The position numbers and the translations under genes were made by a program. The notes under the pieces were generated by a model. That model was not told where the DNA came from. It worked only from the letters and a program-made list of their open reading frames with translations, and did no database searches. Shown in pieces: positions 18,719-27,509 of a DNA stretch of 40,356 nucleotides. The stretch comes from an uncultured beta proteobacterium (lineage in GTDB: Bacteria; Pseudomonadota; Gammaproteobacteria; Burkholderiales; Burkholderiaceae_C), in contig CAINUX010000256.1 of NCBI GenBank assembly GCA_903853895.1, positions 1 through 40,356 on the forward strand, read 5' to 3'. Every line of letters begins with the position of its first letter. The stretch's first letter is position 1.

Positions 18719-20191
18719 ATGAAGACTCTCATGATCAAACCCTTGCGTACTCTGATGCTGGCCATGGCCATGACTGCTACCGCCTACGTGGCCGTGGCCC
18801 CGCTGCAACCTGTCATGGCGCAGCCCCGCGCCTTACCAGACTTCACCGATCTGGTGGAACAGGTCGGCCCATCGGTGGTCAACATCCGTACCATGGAGAA
18901 AGTCAGCACTCGCACGGCGCAGGGTGGCCCTGGTGACGAAGAAATGCTGGAGTTCTTTCGTAGGTTTGGTCTGCCCACACCGAACATGCCGGGAAATCCG
19001 CGACAGGCACCGCGACAAAGCAGGCCGCAGCAGGAAGAGGAACAACCGCGTGGCGTTGGCTCCGGCTTCATCTTGACTGCCGACGGTTTCATCATGACCA
19101 ACGCCCATGTAGTGGATGGTGCGGACGAGGTGTTGGTGACTTTGACTGACAAGCGGGAATTCAAGGCCAAGATTATTGGGGTCGACAAACGCAGCGATGT
19201 TGCCGTGGTAAAGATTGAAGCCGCAGGGCTGCCTGCTGTCAAAGTGGGTGATGTCAGTCGCCTGAAGGTCGGTGAGTGGGTGATGGCCATCGGCTCGCCC
19301 TTTGGTTTAGAAAACACTGTAACTGCGGGTATCGTGAGTGCCAAGCAGCGAGATACAGGCGATTTGCTGCCGCTGATTCAAACGGATGTGGCTATCAATC
19401 CCGGGAATTCTGGCGGCCCGCTCATCAACATGCGCGGCGAGGTTGTGGGTATCAACAGCCAGATCTATTCGCGTTCTGGCGGGTATATGGGCATTTCTTT
19501 TTCTATTCCTATGGATGAGGCCGTGCGCGTGAGCGATCAACTCCGCAGTTCTGGACGTGTGTCTCGCGGGCTGCTGGGCGTAGCAATTGGCCCGGTCAGC
19601 AAGGAAGTGGCGGAATCGATTGGCCTGGGCAAGCCCGTAGGTGCGCTGATCCAGCGCGTTGACAGTGGCTCACCGGCTGAGAAGGCGGGCGTGGAGGCAG
19701 GTGACATCGTGGTACGTTTCGAAGGCAAGGCCATCGAGAAATTCAATGACTTGCGGCAAATCGTGAGCAATACCAAGCCTGGCACCAAGTCCACGATTAC
19801 GGTGTTTCGCCGTGGCATCACCAAGGACTTGAACATCACCGTCGCAGAGGCGGAAGCGGACAAGCCCGCGAGCAAAAGCCTTGCTCGTGAGGAGAAGAGC
19901 AAACCCTCCAGCGTGGGTCAGACCGTAGGGCTCGCCATCAGCGAATTACCAGAAGCGCAGAAAAAGGAATTGAAGATCAAGGGTGGTGTGCGCGTGGATG
20001 CTGCAACCGATGCAGCGGCGCGTGCCGGCCTGCGCGACGGTGATGTCATTCTGCAAGTCAACAATGTGGAAACCACGTCGATCAAGGAGTTCGAGACGGC
20101 GCTGGCCAAACATGACAAGACCAAGGCTTTGCCAGTCACCTTCTTGCGGGCAAACATGGTACAAATTGCGGTCATCAAACCCGCTCGTTGA
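18719..20191 (+). CDS. mucD: Periplasmic serine endoprotease of the HtrA/MucD family
   Basis: A 490-aa DegP/DegQ/MucD-type protease that clears misfolded envelope proteins. The signal peptide ends at about residue 34 (QPVMA). The catalytic triad is His130 (IMTNAHVVDGADEV), Asp160 (KRSDVAVVKIE) and Ser231 (NPGNSGGPLIN). Two PDZ domains follow (about 280-370 and 400-485), joined by a Lys-rich linker. I chose ATG 18719; an ATG at 18644 overlaps the rseB stop and is in frame, but would put 25 polar residues before the signal sequence. Confidence 0.9.
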   Translation: MKTLMIKPLRTLMLAMAMTATAYVAVAPLQPVMAQPRALPDFTDLVEQVGPSVVNIRTMEKVSTRTAQGGPGDEEMLEFFRRFGLPTPNMPGNPRQAPRQSRPQQEEEQPRGVGSGFILTADGFIMTNAHVVDGADEVLVTLTDKREFKAKIIGVDKRSDVAVVKIEAAGLPAVKVGDVSRLKVGEWVMAIGSPFGLENTVTAGIVSAKQRDTGDLLPLIQTDVAINPGNSGGPLINMRGEVVGINSQIYSRSGGYMGISFSIPMDEAVRVSDQLRSSGRVSRGLLGVAIGPVSKEVAESIGLGKPVGALIQRVDSGSPAEKAGVEAGDIVVRFEGKAIEKFNDLRQIVSNTKPGTKSTITVFRRGITKDLNITVAEAEADKPASKSLAREEKSKPSSVGQTVGLAISELPEAQKKELKIKGGVRVDAATDAAARAGLRDGDVILQVNNVETTSIKEFETALAKHDKTKALPVTFLRANMVQIAVIKPAR

Positions 20192-20208
20192 TCGAATTTC
20201 TGCACAAT

Positions 20209-20239
20209 CAACCCTGAACCCCTGCGGGTTCTGGGGTTG
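20209..20239 (+). terminator. Hairpin after mucD
   Basis: Arms CAACCC-T-GAACCC and GGGTTC-TG-GGGTTG surround a CTGC loop. The stem is strong but no clear T-run follows, so it may be a 3'-end stabiliser or a Rho-assisted stop for the rpoE-mucD transcript. Confidence 0.6.
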
Positions 20240-20419
20240 TTGCGGGTGGTGTTCATAGATTTTTTATATGGCATCACCCTGTCCATCCGGCATGTTTGCG
20301 ACCGCTAACTTTCTAGCGCAATTCAAAAATTGGTTAGAATAGAGCGCCTGCAAAGGCCTTTATGGGTATATGGATCGAGAATAATCCATCATATGGGATG
20401 CCGGCAACTCCCCCACAGC

Positions 20420-20486
20420 TGATCCACAGATCACCCACAAGTTGTGCAGAATCTTATCCTCTGAATTGTTGATAACCTGTGTATAA
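20420..20486. other. Cluster of DnaA-box-like 9-mers
   Basis: TGTGTATAA at 20478-20486 is the reverse complement of TTATACACA, a perfect TTATNCACA box. TGTTGATAA at 20467-20475 differs by one base and starts exactly 11 bp away (one helical turn). TGATCCACA at 20420-20428 differs by one base. TCACCCACA (20431-20439) and TGTGCAGAA (20443-20451) are two-mismatch versions. Five such sites in 67 bp is more than expected by chance in a GC-rich chromosome. The usual oriC neighbours dnaA and dnaN are not here. Confidence 0.5.
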
Positions 20487-20534
20487 ATTAACTGTTGTTG
20501 AGTTGCAACGACACCAGTGTGGTGTTTTTGGGGC

Positions 20535-20562
20535 TTTGCTTTCGGGACTTTTTGCCTACAAT
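20535..20562 (+). promoter_or_regulatory. Promoter of the candidate small RNA
   Basis: -35 TTTGCT (20535-20540) and -10 TACAAT (20557-20562) are separated by 16 bp. This places a start near 20569, well before lepA. Confidence 0.5.
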
Positions 20563-20568
20563 GAAGCT

Positions 20569-20633
20569 CCAACCTTCGCAGTTGCCAATGATTGTTGGTT
20601 TAGGGCGCGTCAATACTCGACGCGCCCTTTTTT
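20569..20633 (+). ncRNA. Candidate small RNA between mucD and lepA
   Basis: A predicted transcript of about 65 nt runs from the promoter's start near 20569 to a strong intrinsic terminator ending at 20633. Before the terminator there is a CCAACC segment (20569-20574) that can pair with GGTT at 20597-20600. No open frame with a ribosome site lies inside it. It could instead be an attenuated leader of lepA. I do not recognise it as a known RNA family. Confidence 0.4.
20603..20633 (+). terminator. Intrinsic terminator upstream of lepA
   Basis: A perfect 9-bp stem GGGCGCGTC (20603-20611) / GACGCGCCC (20619-20627), loop AATACTC, is followed by six T. This is the clearest Rho-independent terminator in the window. 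Confidence 0.85.
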
Positions 20634-20677
20634 CTTGCCTCCCTCTTTTTAATTCAACCACTTAAGCGTTTTCGTTG

Positions 20678-22489
20678 ATGAATCACATCAGAAATTTTTC
20701 GATCATTGCGCACATTGATCATGGCAAATCCACTCTCGCGGACCGACTGATACAACGTTGTGGTGGACTCGAAGCGCGCGAGATGGAGGCGCAAGTTTTG
20801 GACTCGATGGACATCGAGAAAGAGCGTGGGATAACCATCAAGGCGCAGACCGCAGCGCTGCAATACAAAGCCAAGAATGGAGAGGTCTACAACCTCAATC
20901 TGATCGATACGCCGGGGCATGTGGACTTCTCATATGAAGTGAGTCGATCATTGTCTGCATGCGAGGGTGCGTTGCTCGTGGTCGACGCGTCGCAAGGTGT
21001 CGAAGCACAGACTGTGGCCAACTGCTACACCGCACTCGATTTGCATGTGGAAGTGCTGCCGGTACTCAACAAGATCGACCTACCCAACGCCGACCCCGAC
21101 AACGCACGCAGTGAAATCGAAGACGTGATCGGCATCGATGCGACCGACGCGATTGTGTGCTCCGCCAAAACCGGTCTGGGTATCGATGAGATTCTAGAAG
21201 CCATCGTTGCCAAGATTCCCGCGCCCAAGGGCAATCCGGATGGCCCGCTGCGCGCCATGATCATCGACAGCTGGTTCGACAGCTATGTTGGCGTGGTCAT
21301 GCTGGTGCGTGTGGTGGATGGGCGCCTGGCCAAGGGCGAGCGCATCAAGATGATGGCCTCGGGCGCCATGTACAACGCCGACAACCTGGGCGTGTTCACG
21401 CCGGCTACACAGCCCAGAAGCTCTTTGGAAGCGGGTGAAGTGGGTTTCATCATTGCCGGTATTAAGGAACTGCAGGCGGCCAAGGTTGGCGACACGGTTA
21501 CTCTGATCAAGCCAGGCACCGGTGGTGCCGCGGCTACAGCGACCGAGCCGCTGCCCGGCTTCAAGGAAATCCAGCCGCAGGTTTTCGCTGGCCTGTATCC
21601 GACCGAGGCCAGCGAGTACGACTCGTTACGAGACGCGCTGGAAAAACTCAAGCTCAACGACGCGTCACTGCACTACGAGCCAGAAGTCTCGCAGGCACTG
21701 GGCTTTGGATTTCGCTGCGGTTTCCTGGGCTTGCTCCACATGGAGATCGTGCAGGAGCGTTTGGAGCGCGAGTTTGACCAGGACCTTATCACCACGGCCC
21801 CAAGCGTGGTTTACGAGGTCATGAAGAACGACGGCGAAGTCATCATGGTGGAAAACCCATCCAAGATGCCCGAAGTAGGTAAGACCGCCGAGATTCGGGA
21901 GCCCATCGTCACCGTGCACCTCTATATGCCGCAGGAATACGTGGGTGTGGTGATGACGCTGGCCAACCAGAAGCGGGGCGTGCAGATGAACATGGCCTAC
22001 AAGGGGCGCCAGGTGGTGTTGACCTATGAAATGCCATTGGCCGAAATCGTGCTCGATTTCTTTGACAAACTCAAGAGCGTCAGTCGCGGCTACGCCTCCA
22101 TGGACTACGAGTTCAAGGAGTATCGTGCGGCCGACGTGGTCAAGGTCGACATTTTGTTGAACTCTGAAAAGGTCGACGCGCTATCGATCATGTTGCACCG
22201 AAGTCAAAGTATCTACCGTGGTCGCGCTGTCGTGGGCAAGATGCGCGAAATCATTTCCCGACAGATGTTCGACGTCGCTATTCAGGCCGCTATTGGAGCC
22301 AACATCATTGCCCGTGAGACAATCAAGGCACTGCGCAAGAACGTTTTGGCCAAGTGCTACGGCGGAGATATTTCGCGCAAGAAAAAGCTCCTTGAGAAAC
22401 AAAAAGCAGGCAAGAAACGCATGAAGCAAATCGGTTCCGTTGAAGTACCACAAGAGGCATTCCTCGCCATTTTGCAGGTGGAAGACTGA
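20678..22489 (+). CDS. lepA: Elongation factor 4 (LepA GTPase)
   Basis: A 603-aa translational GTPase that acts on stalled or mispositioned ribosomes. G-domain motifs are [14 protein letters not shown], the ERGITIK switch I region, DTPGHVD, LNKIDLP and CSAKTG. The LepA-specific C-terminal domain ends with [20 protein letters not shown] and the [13 protein letters not shown] tail. ATG 20678 is chosen over the adjacent TTG at 20675. Its stop overlaps the lepB start by one base. Confidence 0.96.
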   Translation: MNHIRNFSIIAHIDHGKSTLADRLIQRCGGLEAREMEAQVLDSMDIEKERGITIKAQTAALQYKAKNGEVYNLNLIDTPGHVDFSYEVSRSLSACEGALLVVDASQGVEAQTVANCYTALDLHVEVLPVLNKIDLPNADPDNARSEIEDVIGIDATDAIVCSAKTGLGIDEILEAIVAKIPAPKGNPDGPLRAMIIDSWFDSYVGVVMLVRVVDGRLAKGERIKMMASGAMYNADNLGVFTPATQPRSSLEAGEVGFIIAGIKELQAAKVGDTVTLIKPGTGGAAATATEPLPGFKEIQPQVFAGLYPTEASEYDSLRDALEKLKLNDASLHYEPEVSQALGFGFRCGFLGLLHMEIVQERLEREFDQDLITTAPSVVYEVMKNDGEVIMVENPSKMPEVGKTAEIREPIVTVHLYMPQEYVGVVMTLANQKRGVQMNMAYKGRQVVLTYEMPLAEIVLDFFDKLKSVSRGYASMDYEFKEYRAADVVKVDILLNSEKVDALSIMLHRSQSIYRGRAVVGKMREIISRQMFDVAIQAAIGANIIARETIKALRKNVLAKCYGGDISRKKKLLEKQKAGKKRMKQIGSVEVPQEAFLAILQVED

Positions 22490-23454
22490 TGCAAGCGTTA
22501 ACTTCAGCCGTCCTGGCGGCTTTCGCAGCGTACGCGGGGTCCTGGTATTTTGGTCTCGTAGACGGCAACTTTGCCCTGTTGTTGTTTCTGGCAAGCGTGG
22601 TAACGGGTGCCTATTGGCTGGCCGAGCGCTTTTACTTTTTGCCCCAGCGGCAACAAGCCGCTGCGATGCTGGAAGCTTCCGACATCCAGCGGCGTGCTGA
22701 CCTGGGAAAAATGGGGATCACGCAGGTGGATGGAGACATCACCGACGCCAAAACCCGATTGTTGATGCAGCCTTGGTGGCTTGACTGGACGGCTGGTTTG
22801 TTCCCGGTGATCATCGCGGTGTTTTTCCTGCGTTCGTTTCTGGTCGAACCCTTCAAGATTCCGTCCGGCTCCATGATCCCGACCCTGCTGGTGGGCGATT
22901 TGATTCTGGTGAACAAGTTTACCTACGGTTTGCGATTACCGGTGGTCAATACCAAACTGACAGAGGGCAATGCACCAAAGCGTGGTGACGTGATGGTGTT
23001 CCGCTACCCACCCAAACCCAGCCTGGATTACATCAAGCGTGTGGTGGGATTGCCAGGCGATCAGGTGGCCTATATCAACAAGCGTTTGACCATTAACGGC
23101 CAGGCAGTTACCACTTCCAGTGTTCCCGAGTTTTTTGATGAAGACGCCATGCGCTACTTCAAACAGCTAGAGGAGCAACTGGGTGACAAAAAACACAGAT
23201 TGCTCAATGATGACGAACGTCCGGCATTTGTTCCCGGAGCCGACAATTTTGTGGGCCGTGACGGTTGCCTGTATTCCGTTGAAGGGGTGACCTGCAAAGT
23301 GCCCGAAGGCCATTACTTCATGATGGGTGACAATCGCGATAATTCACTGGATTCCAGGTACTGGGGTTTTGTGCCCGAGAAGAATATCGTTGGCAAAGCC
23401 TTCTTTGTCTGGATGAATTTCAGCAATCCCAAGCGCATTGGCTCGTTTGATTGA
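22489..23454 (+). CDS. lepB: Signal peptidase I
   Basis: A 321-aa inner-membrane serine/lysine protease that removes signal peptides. Two N-terminal helices (residues 1-50) and a third at FPVIIAVFFLRSFLVEPF precede the catalytic domain. The nucleophile is Ser128 in IPSGSMIPTL and the general base is Lys183 in YIKRVVGLPGD; GDNRDNSLDSRYWGFV is the conserved box E. The start shares a base with the lepA stop. Exported proteins of this window (RseB, MucD, the S8 protease) are likely substrates. Confidence 0.95.
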   Translation: MQALTSAVLAAFAAYAGSWYFGLVDGNFALLLFLASVVTGAYWLAERFYFLPQRQQAAAMLEASDIQRRADLGKMGITQVDGDITDAKTRLLMQPWWLDWTAGLFPVIIAVFFLRSFLVEPFKIPSGSMIPTLLVGDLILVNKFTYGLRLPVVNTKLTEGNAPKRGDVMVFRYPPKPSLDYIKRVVGLPGDQVAYINKRLTINGQAVTTSSVPEFFDEDAMRYFKQLEEQLGDKKHRLLNDDERPAFVPGADNFVGRDGCLYSVEGVTCKVPEGHYFMMGDNRDNSLDSRYWGFVPEKNIVGKAFFVWMNFSNPKRIGSFD

Positions 23455-23468
23455 AAGGAAAGATTCAC

Positions 23469-23822
23469 ATGAAAGTGCATAGCAAGTCCCAGCAACGCGG
23501 CATCACATTCTTTGGTCTGCTCTTTGTCGGCACCGTAATCGCATTAACTGGCGTGGTAGCCGCGCAGGTCTTTCCCACGGTTATCGAGTACCAAGCTATC
23601 GTCAAGGCAACCAATAAAGCAGCGGCCGGTAGCTCAGTTATAGAGATTCGGACGATTTTCGACAAACAGAGCGAAATTGACGACTTCAAATCTGTCAAAG
23701 GTACCGACCTTGAGATCACCAAAGAAGGTGAAAAAGTGGTCGTAAGTTTCTCCTACCAGCGCGAAATCCACCTGACGGGGCCGGCCTGGCTGACGCTCAA
23801 ATACGCTGGCCGCTCCAAATAG
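23469..23822 (+). CDS. DUF4845 family membrane protein
   Basis: A 117-aa protein with a prepilin-like start (SKSQQRGITFFGLLFVGTV) followed by a long hydrophobic helix to about residue 38. The remaining soluble part contains IDDFKSVKGTDLEITKEGEK. It matches the DUF4845 family, which commonly lies between lepB and rnc in betaproteobacteria; its function is unknown. ATG 23469 has AAAGGAAAG upstream. The prepilin-like motif suggests, without proving, peptidase processing. Confidence 0.85.
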   Translation: MKVHSKSQQRGITFFGLLFVGTVIALTGVVAAQVFPTVIEYQAIVKATNKAAAGSSVIEIRTIFDKQSEIDDFKSVKGTDLEITKEGEKVVVSFSYQREIHLTGPAWLTLKYAGRSK

Positions 23823-23823
23823 C

Positions 23824-24510
23824 GTGGCACCTGGACTGGTGGAGTTGCAGCGCCGTTTGCAACATGAATTCTCGAACGCTTCCCTGCTGACCCAGGCACT
23901 GACTCATCGCAGCTTTTCGGCGGATCATTACGAGCGGCTGGAATTTCTGGGTGACTCGGTGCTGAACCTGGCAGTGTCGGATCTGCTGTATGCCCGTTTG
24001 GCCAACTTGCCGGAGGGCGATTTGTCGCGCGTGCGTGCCAATCTGGTCAAGCAGGAGACCTTGCACCAGTTGGCAGTGGGACTGGGCTTGCCCGACGTCA
24101 TGCGCCTGGGCGAGGGCGAAGTGCGTTCCGGCGGCCAGCAGCGCCCCTCTATTCTGGCTGATACCCTGGAAGCGCTCATCGGTGCGGTTTACCTGGACGC
24201 TGGTTTTACCGTCGCGCAGGCACTGGTGCACCGCCTCTTCGAGGCTGTGGAAATCAATCCCACCATGGATGCCATTGGCAAGGATCCCAAAACCGAGTTG
24301 CAGGAGTGGCTGCAGGGTCGCAAAATGAAGCTGCCGCTGTACAAGGTGGTTGGCACCATTGGGGCTGCACACAAGCAGAGCTTCGATGTCGAGTGCGAGA
24401 TCCCCGAATTGCGCCTCACCGAGCGGGGCATCGGTGGCTCGCGCCGATCCGGAGAACAGGCCGCAGCTGCCGCGATGCTGCTAACCATCAAGGCAAAAGT
24501 CAAACCATGA
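23824..24510 (+). CDS. rnc: Ribonuclease III
   Basis: A 228-aa double-strand-specific endoribonuclease for rRNA and mRNA processing. The signature [13 protein letters not shown] holds the metal-binding Glu40 and Asp44, and [19 protein letters not shown] is the second catalytic segment. The C-terminal dsRBD covers about 155-225 ([29 protein letters not shown]). It starts at GTG 23824, one base after the previous stop, and overlaps era by 4 bp, the usual rnc-era coupling. Confidence 0.95.
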   Translation: MAPGLVELQRRLQHEFSNASLLTQALTHRSFSADHYERLEFLGDSVLNLAVSDLLYARLANLPEGDLSRVRANLVKQETLHQLAVGLGLPDVMRLGEGEVRSGGQQRPSILADTLEALIGAVYLDAGFTVAQALVHRLFEAVEINPTMDAIGKDPKTELQEWLQGRKMKLPLYKVVGTIGAAHKQSFDVECEIPELRLTERGIGGSRRSGEQAAAAAMLLTIKAKVKP

Positions 24511-25565
24511 CATCTAAAAAGAATACTACAAAGAAGATAGCAAGTGCCGCAGCACCCACGAGGGCTAGCGATGTAAATGACGTACAGCCCGACCTGGACA
24601 GCATGCTCGAAGGCCTGCTCAAGAGCACCCCCAAATTGGCACAACCTGGCACGCAGGCGGGTGAGGGGCAGCGCTGCGGCTTGGTTGCCATTGTTGGCAA
24701 GCCCAATGTCGGAAAGTCCACGTTGCTCAACGCGCTGGTAGGGCAAAAAATTAGCATCACCTCACGCAAGGCACAGACCACGCGCCACCGCATCACCGGC
24801 ATGCATACCCGTGGCGCCACCCAGTTTGTGTTTGTCGATACGCCGGGCTTCCAGACCCTGCACGCCAACGCGCTGAACAAGTCGCTGAACAAGACAGTGC
24901 AGGGCGCGGTGGCCGATGTCGACCTGATTCTGTTTGTGGTCGAGGCGGGCAGCTTCACGCCAGCGGATGCACGTGTGCTGGCCCTGCTGGGCAAAGACAT
25001 TCCCACGCTGTTGATCGCCAACAAGCTGGACAACATCCACCGCCGTGGGGATATTGCGCCTTGGCTGCAGACCATGCAGGACAAGCACAAGTTTGCGGAA
25101 TTTGTGCCCATGTCGGCCAAGAGCGCCAAAGACACAGAGCGTCTGCTGGGCATCTGCGAGAAATACCTGCCCGAGCAGGCTTGGTGGTATGCCGAAGACG
25201 AGCTAACCGATCGCAGCGAAAAGTTTCTCGCGAGTGAACTGGTGCGGGAGAAGCTGTTCCGACTGACCGGCGACGAGTTGCCCTACACATCCACGGTGGT
25301 CATCGACAAATTTGAGGAAGAGCCGCCGCAAAGAAAGGGCCAGAAGCGCCTGCTGCGCATCGCCGCCACCATCGTGGTGGAGCGCGACACCCACAAGGCC
25401 ATGGTGATAGGCGACAAGGGCGAGCGCATCAAGCGCATCGGCATGGAAACCCGGGTAGAGCTGGAAAAACTGGCGGACGCCAAAGTTTTTATCGAGTTGT
25501 GGGTCAAAGTGCGCTCCGGCTGGGCAGATGACGAAGCCCGCGTCCGTTCATTTGGCTATGAGTAA
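24507..25565 (+). CDS. era: GTPase Era with an N-terminal extension
   Basis: A 352-aa Era GTPase for 30S subunit maturation. The GTPase motifs are [20 protein letters not shown] (G1 at 64-71), FVDTPGF and NKLD. The KH domain contains [19 protein letters not shown] and ERIKRIG. E. coli Era is 301 aa with G1 at 15-22, so about 49 residues are added at the N-terminus. This region is Lys/Ala/Thr-rich and is partly encoded by a dispersed repeat copy (24536-24580, about residues 10-25). ATG 24507 overlaps the rnc stop. A later start would leave no comparable coupling. Confidence 0.93.
   Translation: MTSKKNTTKKIASAAAPTRASDVNDVQPDLDSMLEGLLKSTPKLAQPGTQAGEGQRCGLVAIVGKPNVGKSTLLNALVGQKISITSRKAQTTRHRITGMHTRGATQFVFVDTPGFQTLHANALNKSLNKTVQGAVADVDLILFVVEAGSFTPADARVLALLGKDIPTLLIANKLDNIHRRGDIAPWLQTMQDKHKFAEFVPMSAKSAKDTERLLGICEKYLPEQAWWYAEDELTDRSEKFLASELVREKLFRLTGDELPYTSTVVIDKFEEEPPQRKGQKRLLRIAATIVVERDTHKAMVIGDKGERIKRIGMETRVELEKLADAKVFIELWVKVRSGWADDEARVRSFGYE
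24536..24580. repeat. Dispersed repeat copy within the era N-terminal extension
   Basis: GATAGC (24536-24541) is followed by a GC-rich spacer and CACGAGGGCTAGCGATG, ending in an AAATGA stretch. The second module is clear; the palindrome's left arm is weak. It is read in frame in era. Confidence 0.5.
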
Positions 25566-26315
25566 GTGGCCACAAGACGCATCTCTGACGAGCCCGCGTA
25601 TGTGCTGCACCGATACGACTGGAGTGAGTCCAGCCTGATCCTGGAGGTGCTGACGCGCAACCATGGGCGCATTGCGCTGGTTGCCAAGGGGGCGAAACGC
25701 CCAAGCTCCAGTTTCCGCCCCGTACTGCTGCCACTGCAGATGCTGCACGTGGCTTTTGGCGGCGACGCTGAGATTCGCACCCTGAAGAGCGCCGAGTGGC
25801 AAGGCGGCCATGTCATGCCCACAGGCGACGCGCTCCTGTCGGGCTATTACCTCAACGAATTGCTGCTCACCCTGCTGGCCCGCGACGACCCACACCCGGG
25901 TCTGTTCGACGTCTATGCCAATGTGGTGCGGGTGTTGGCCAGCGAGCATGGCGAGGCCCTGCAAGCTGCGCTGCGCACCTATGAACTACTGCTGTTGCGA
26001 GAAATTGGACTCCTGCCGCAGCTTGATGTGCAGACCATGACGCTCGGTACATTGGCGGCCCATGCACGCTATTGCCTGGTGCCTGAAGGTGGTCTGCGCC
26101 TGGCCCACGAAGACGACCGTGCCAGCCTGAGCGGCCAACAATGGGTTGAATTGCAGGCAGCACTAGAGGATGGCGCGCCTTTCACTACCACCCTGCGTGC
26201 CTGTGCCGCCGTCACCAGCGAACTCAAACCCCAGTTGCGAGCCCTGTTGCACTACCATTGTGGTGTCAAAACCCTGCGCACCCGGCAAATGATGATGGAC
26301 ATCCAAAGTCTCTAG
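25566..26315 (+). CDS. recO: DNA repair protein RecO
   Basis: A 249-aa RecO that anneals ssDNA and loads RecA with RecR in gap repair. The N-terminal OB-fold begins [20 protein letters not shown], then [19 protein letters not shown]. The helical C-terminal part has AYYLNE-like [19 protein letters not shown] and ends with [17 protein letters not shown]. The start is the GTG immediately after the era stop. Many RecO proteins have a zinc finger; I do not see the four Cys, as in other proteobacterial RecO. Confidence 0.92.
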   Translation: MATRRISDEPAYVLHRYDWSESSLILEVLTRNHGRIALVAKGAKRPSSSFRPVLLPLQMLHVAFGGDAEIRTLKSAEWQGGHVMPTGDALLSGYYLNELLLTLLARDDPHPGLFDVYANVVRVLASEHGEALQAALRTYELLLLREIGLLPQLDVQTMTLGTLAAHARYCLVPEGGLRLAHEDDRASLSGQQWVELQAALEDGAPFTTTLRACAAVTSELKPQLRALLHYHCGVKTLRTRQMMMDIQSL

Positions 26316-26319
26316 GACC

Positions 26320-27081
26320 ATGTATACAGCCATGCGAACCCATCTCTCCGTCAACCTCAACAAGGTCGCCCTGGTGCGCAACACGCGCCACCTGGGCATC
26401 CCCAGTGTCACCCGCGCGGCCACGCTGTGCCTGCAAGCCGGCGCGGCGGGCATCACCGTACACCCCCGCCCCGATGCACGCCACATCCGCGCCGACGATG
26501 TGGTCGAGCTGGCCCAACTTCTACAGGCTTGGCCGGACCGCGAATTCAACGTCGAGGGCAACCCGTTTCACAACCTGATGGACTGCGTGGCTGATCTGGT
26601 GGCGCGCAAGCTGCCGGTGCACCAGGTGACTTTTGTGCCGGACTCCGAGGGCCAGTTCACCAGCGACCACGGCTGGAGCTTCCCGCAGGATGCCACCCGC
26701 CTCAAGCCGCTGATCGAACAAGCCCACGCCCTGGGCCTGCGCGTGAGTCTGTTCATGGATGCGGAGCCGCAAGCCATGGCTGCCGCCAAGGCCGTGGGCG
26801 CCGACCGCGTGGAGCTGTACACCGAGCCCTATGCCGCCGCCTGGGGCACGCCGGAGCAGGATGTGCAATTGCAGCGCTTTGCCCGCGCCGCCCAGGCTGC
26901 TCTGGACGCCGGGCTGGGAGTCAACGCCGGCCACGACCTGAACCGCGACAACCTGGCGGCCTTTGTGCGTACGGTGCCGGGCGTGCAGGAGGTCTCCATT
27001 GGCCACGCGCTGATCGCCGACGCTTTGGAGCTGGGCTACGCGGCCACGATCAAGGCCTATCTGGATTGCCTGGCAAGATGA
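26320..27081 (+). CDS. pdxJ: Pyridoxine 5'-phosphate synthase
   Basis: A 253-aa TIM-barrel enzyme that makes pyridoxine 5'-phosphate from 1-deoxyxylulose-5-phosphate and 3-amino-2-oxopropyl phosphate. Motifs are [15 protein letters not shown] at the start, [14 protein letters not shown] with the catalytic His, [30 protein letters not shown] and [12 protein letters not shown] with [11 protein letters not shown]. Two starts (26320 and 26332) are possible; both precede the conserved part. It overlaps acpS by 4 bp. Confidence 0.95.
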   Translation: MYTAMRTHLSVNLNKVALVRNTRHLGIPSVTRAATLCLQAGAAGITVHPRPDARHIRADDVVELAQLLQAWPDREFNVEGNPFHNLMDCVADLVARKLPVHQVTFVPDSEGQFTSDHGWSFPQDATRLKPLIEQAHALGLRVSLFMDAEPQAMAAAKAVGADRVELYTEPYAAAWGTPEQDVQLQRFARAAQAALDAGLGVNAGHDLNRDNLAAFVRTVPGVQEVSIGHALIADALELGYAATIKAYLDCLAR

Positions 27082-27479
27082 TCTACGGCATTGGCACCGA
27101 CATCTGCGACGTGCGCCGCATCCGAGACAGTCTGGCGCGTCACGGCGACCGCTTTGCCGCCAAGATACTGAGTGACGAAGAGTTTGCCACTTGGCAGGCG
27201 CGCAGCCAGCGCTGGCCCGAGCGCGGTGTGCGCTATCTGGCCACGCGTTTCTCGGCCAAGGAGGCCTTCAGCAAGGCCATTGGACTGGGCATGCGCATGC
27301 CCATGACCTGGCGCCTGTGCGAGATCGCCAAGCTGCCCAGTGGCGCGCCCACCATCGTGCTGCATGGTGCTCTCAAGGAATGGTTTGACGCCCGACACCT
27401 GAGCGCCCATGTGAGCGTGACGGACGAGACCGACTACGCGGCGAGCTTTTGCGTGGTGGAAGTGGCCACAAAAATATAG
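27078..27479 (+). CDS. acpS: Holo-ACP synthase
   Basis: A 133-aa 4'-phosphopantetheinyl transferase that activates AcpP. Motifs are [14 protein letters not shown] with the metal-binding Asp, [15 protein letters not shown] with the Glu/Lys of the active site, and the C-terminal [20 protein letters not shown] 27078 overlaps the pdxJ stop. In many betaproteobacteria nagZ follows directly; here three minus-strand genes intervene. Confidence 0.93.
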   Translation: MIYGIGTDICDVRRIRDSLARHGDRFAAKILSDEEFATWQARSQRWPERGVRYLATRFSAKEAFSKAIGLGMRMPMTWRLCEIAKLPSGAPTIVLHGALKEWFDARHLSAHVSVTDETDYAASFCVVEVATKI

Positions 27480-27509
27480 GGTGGCCGGCCCACTCGCAAC
27501 CGCTGTATG

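Larger units (their letters stand above)
20192..20677. other. 486-bp intergenic region upstream of lepA
   Basis: This is the longest gene-free stretch in the window. It contains, in order, a hairpin (20209-20239), a TAGAAT box (20335-20340), an ATGGAT/ATCCAT dyad around 20380, a cluster of DnaA-box-like 9-mers (20420-20486), and a candidate small RNA with promoter and terminator (20535-20633). I find no convincing open reading frame in it. Confidence 0.7.

Noticed and set aside
20401..20500. Chromosomal replication origin oriC
   Set aside because: The DnaA-box-like cluster is suggestive, but dnaA, dnaN or gidA are not adjacent and I cannot compute GC skew, so I report only a box cluster.
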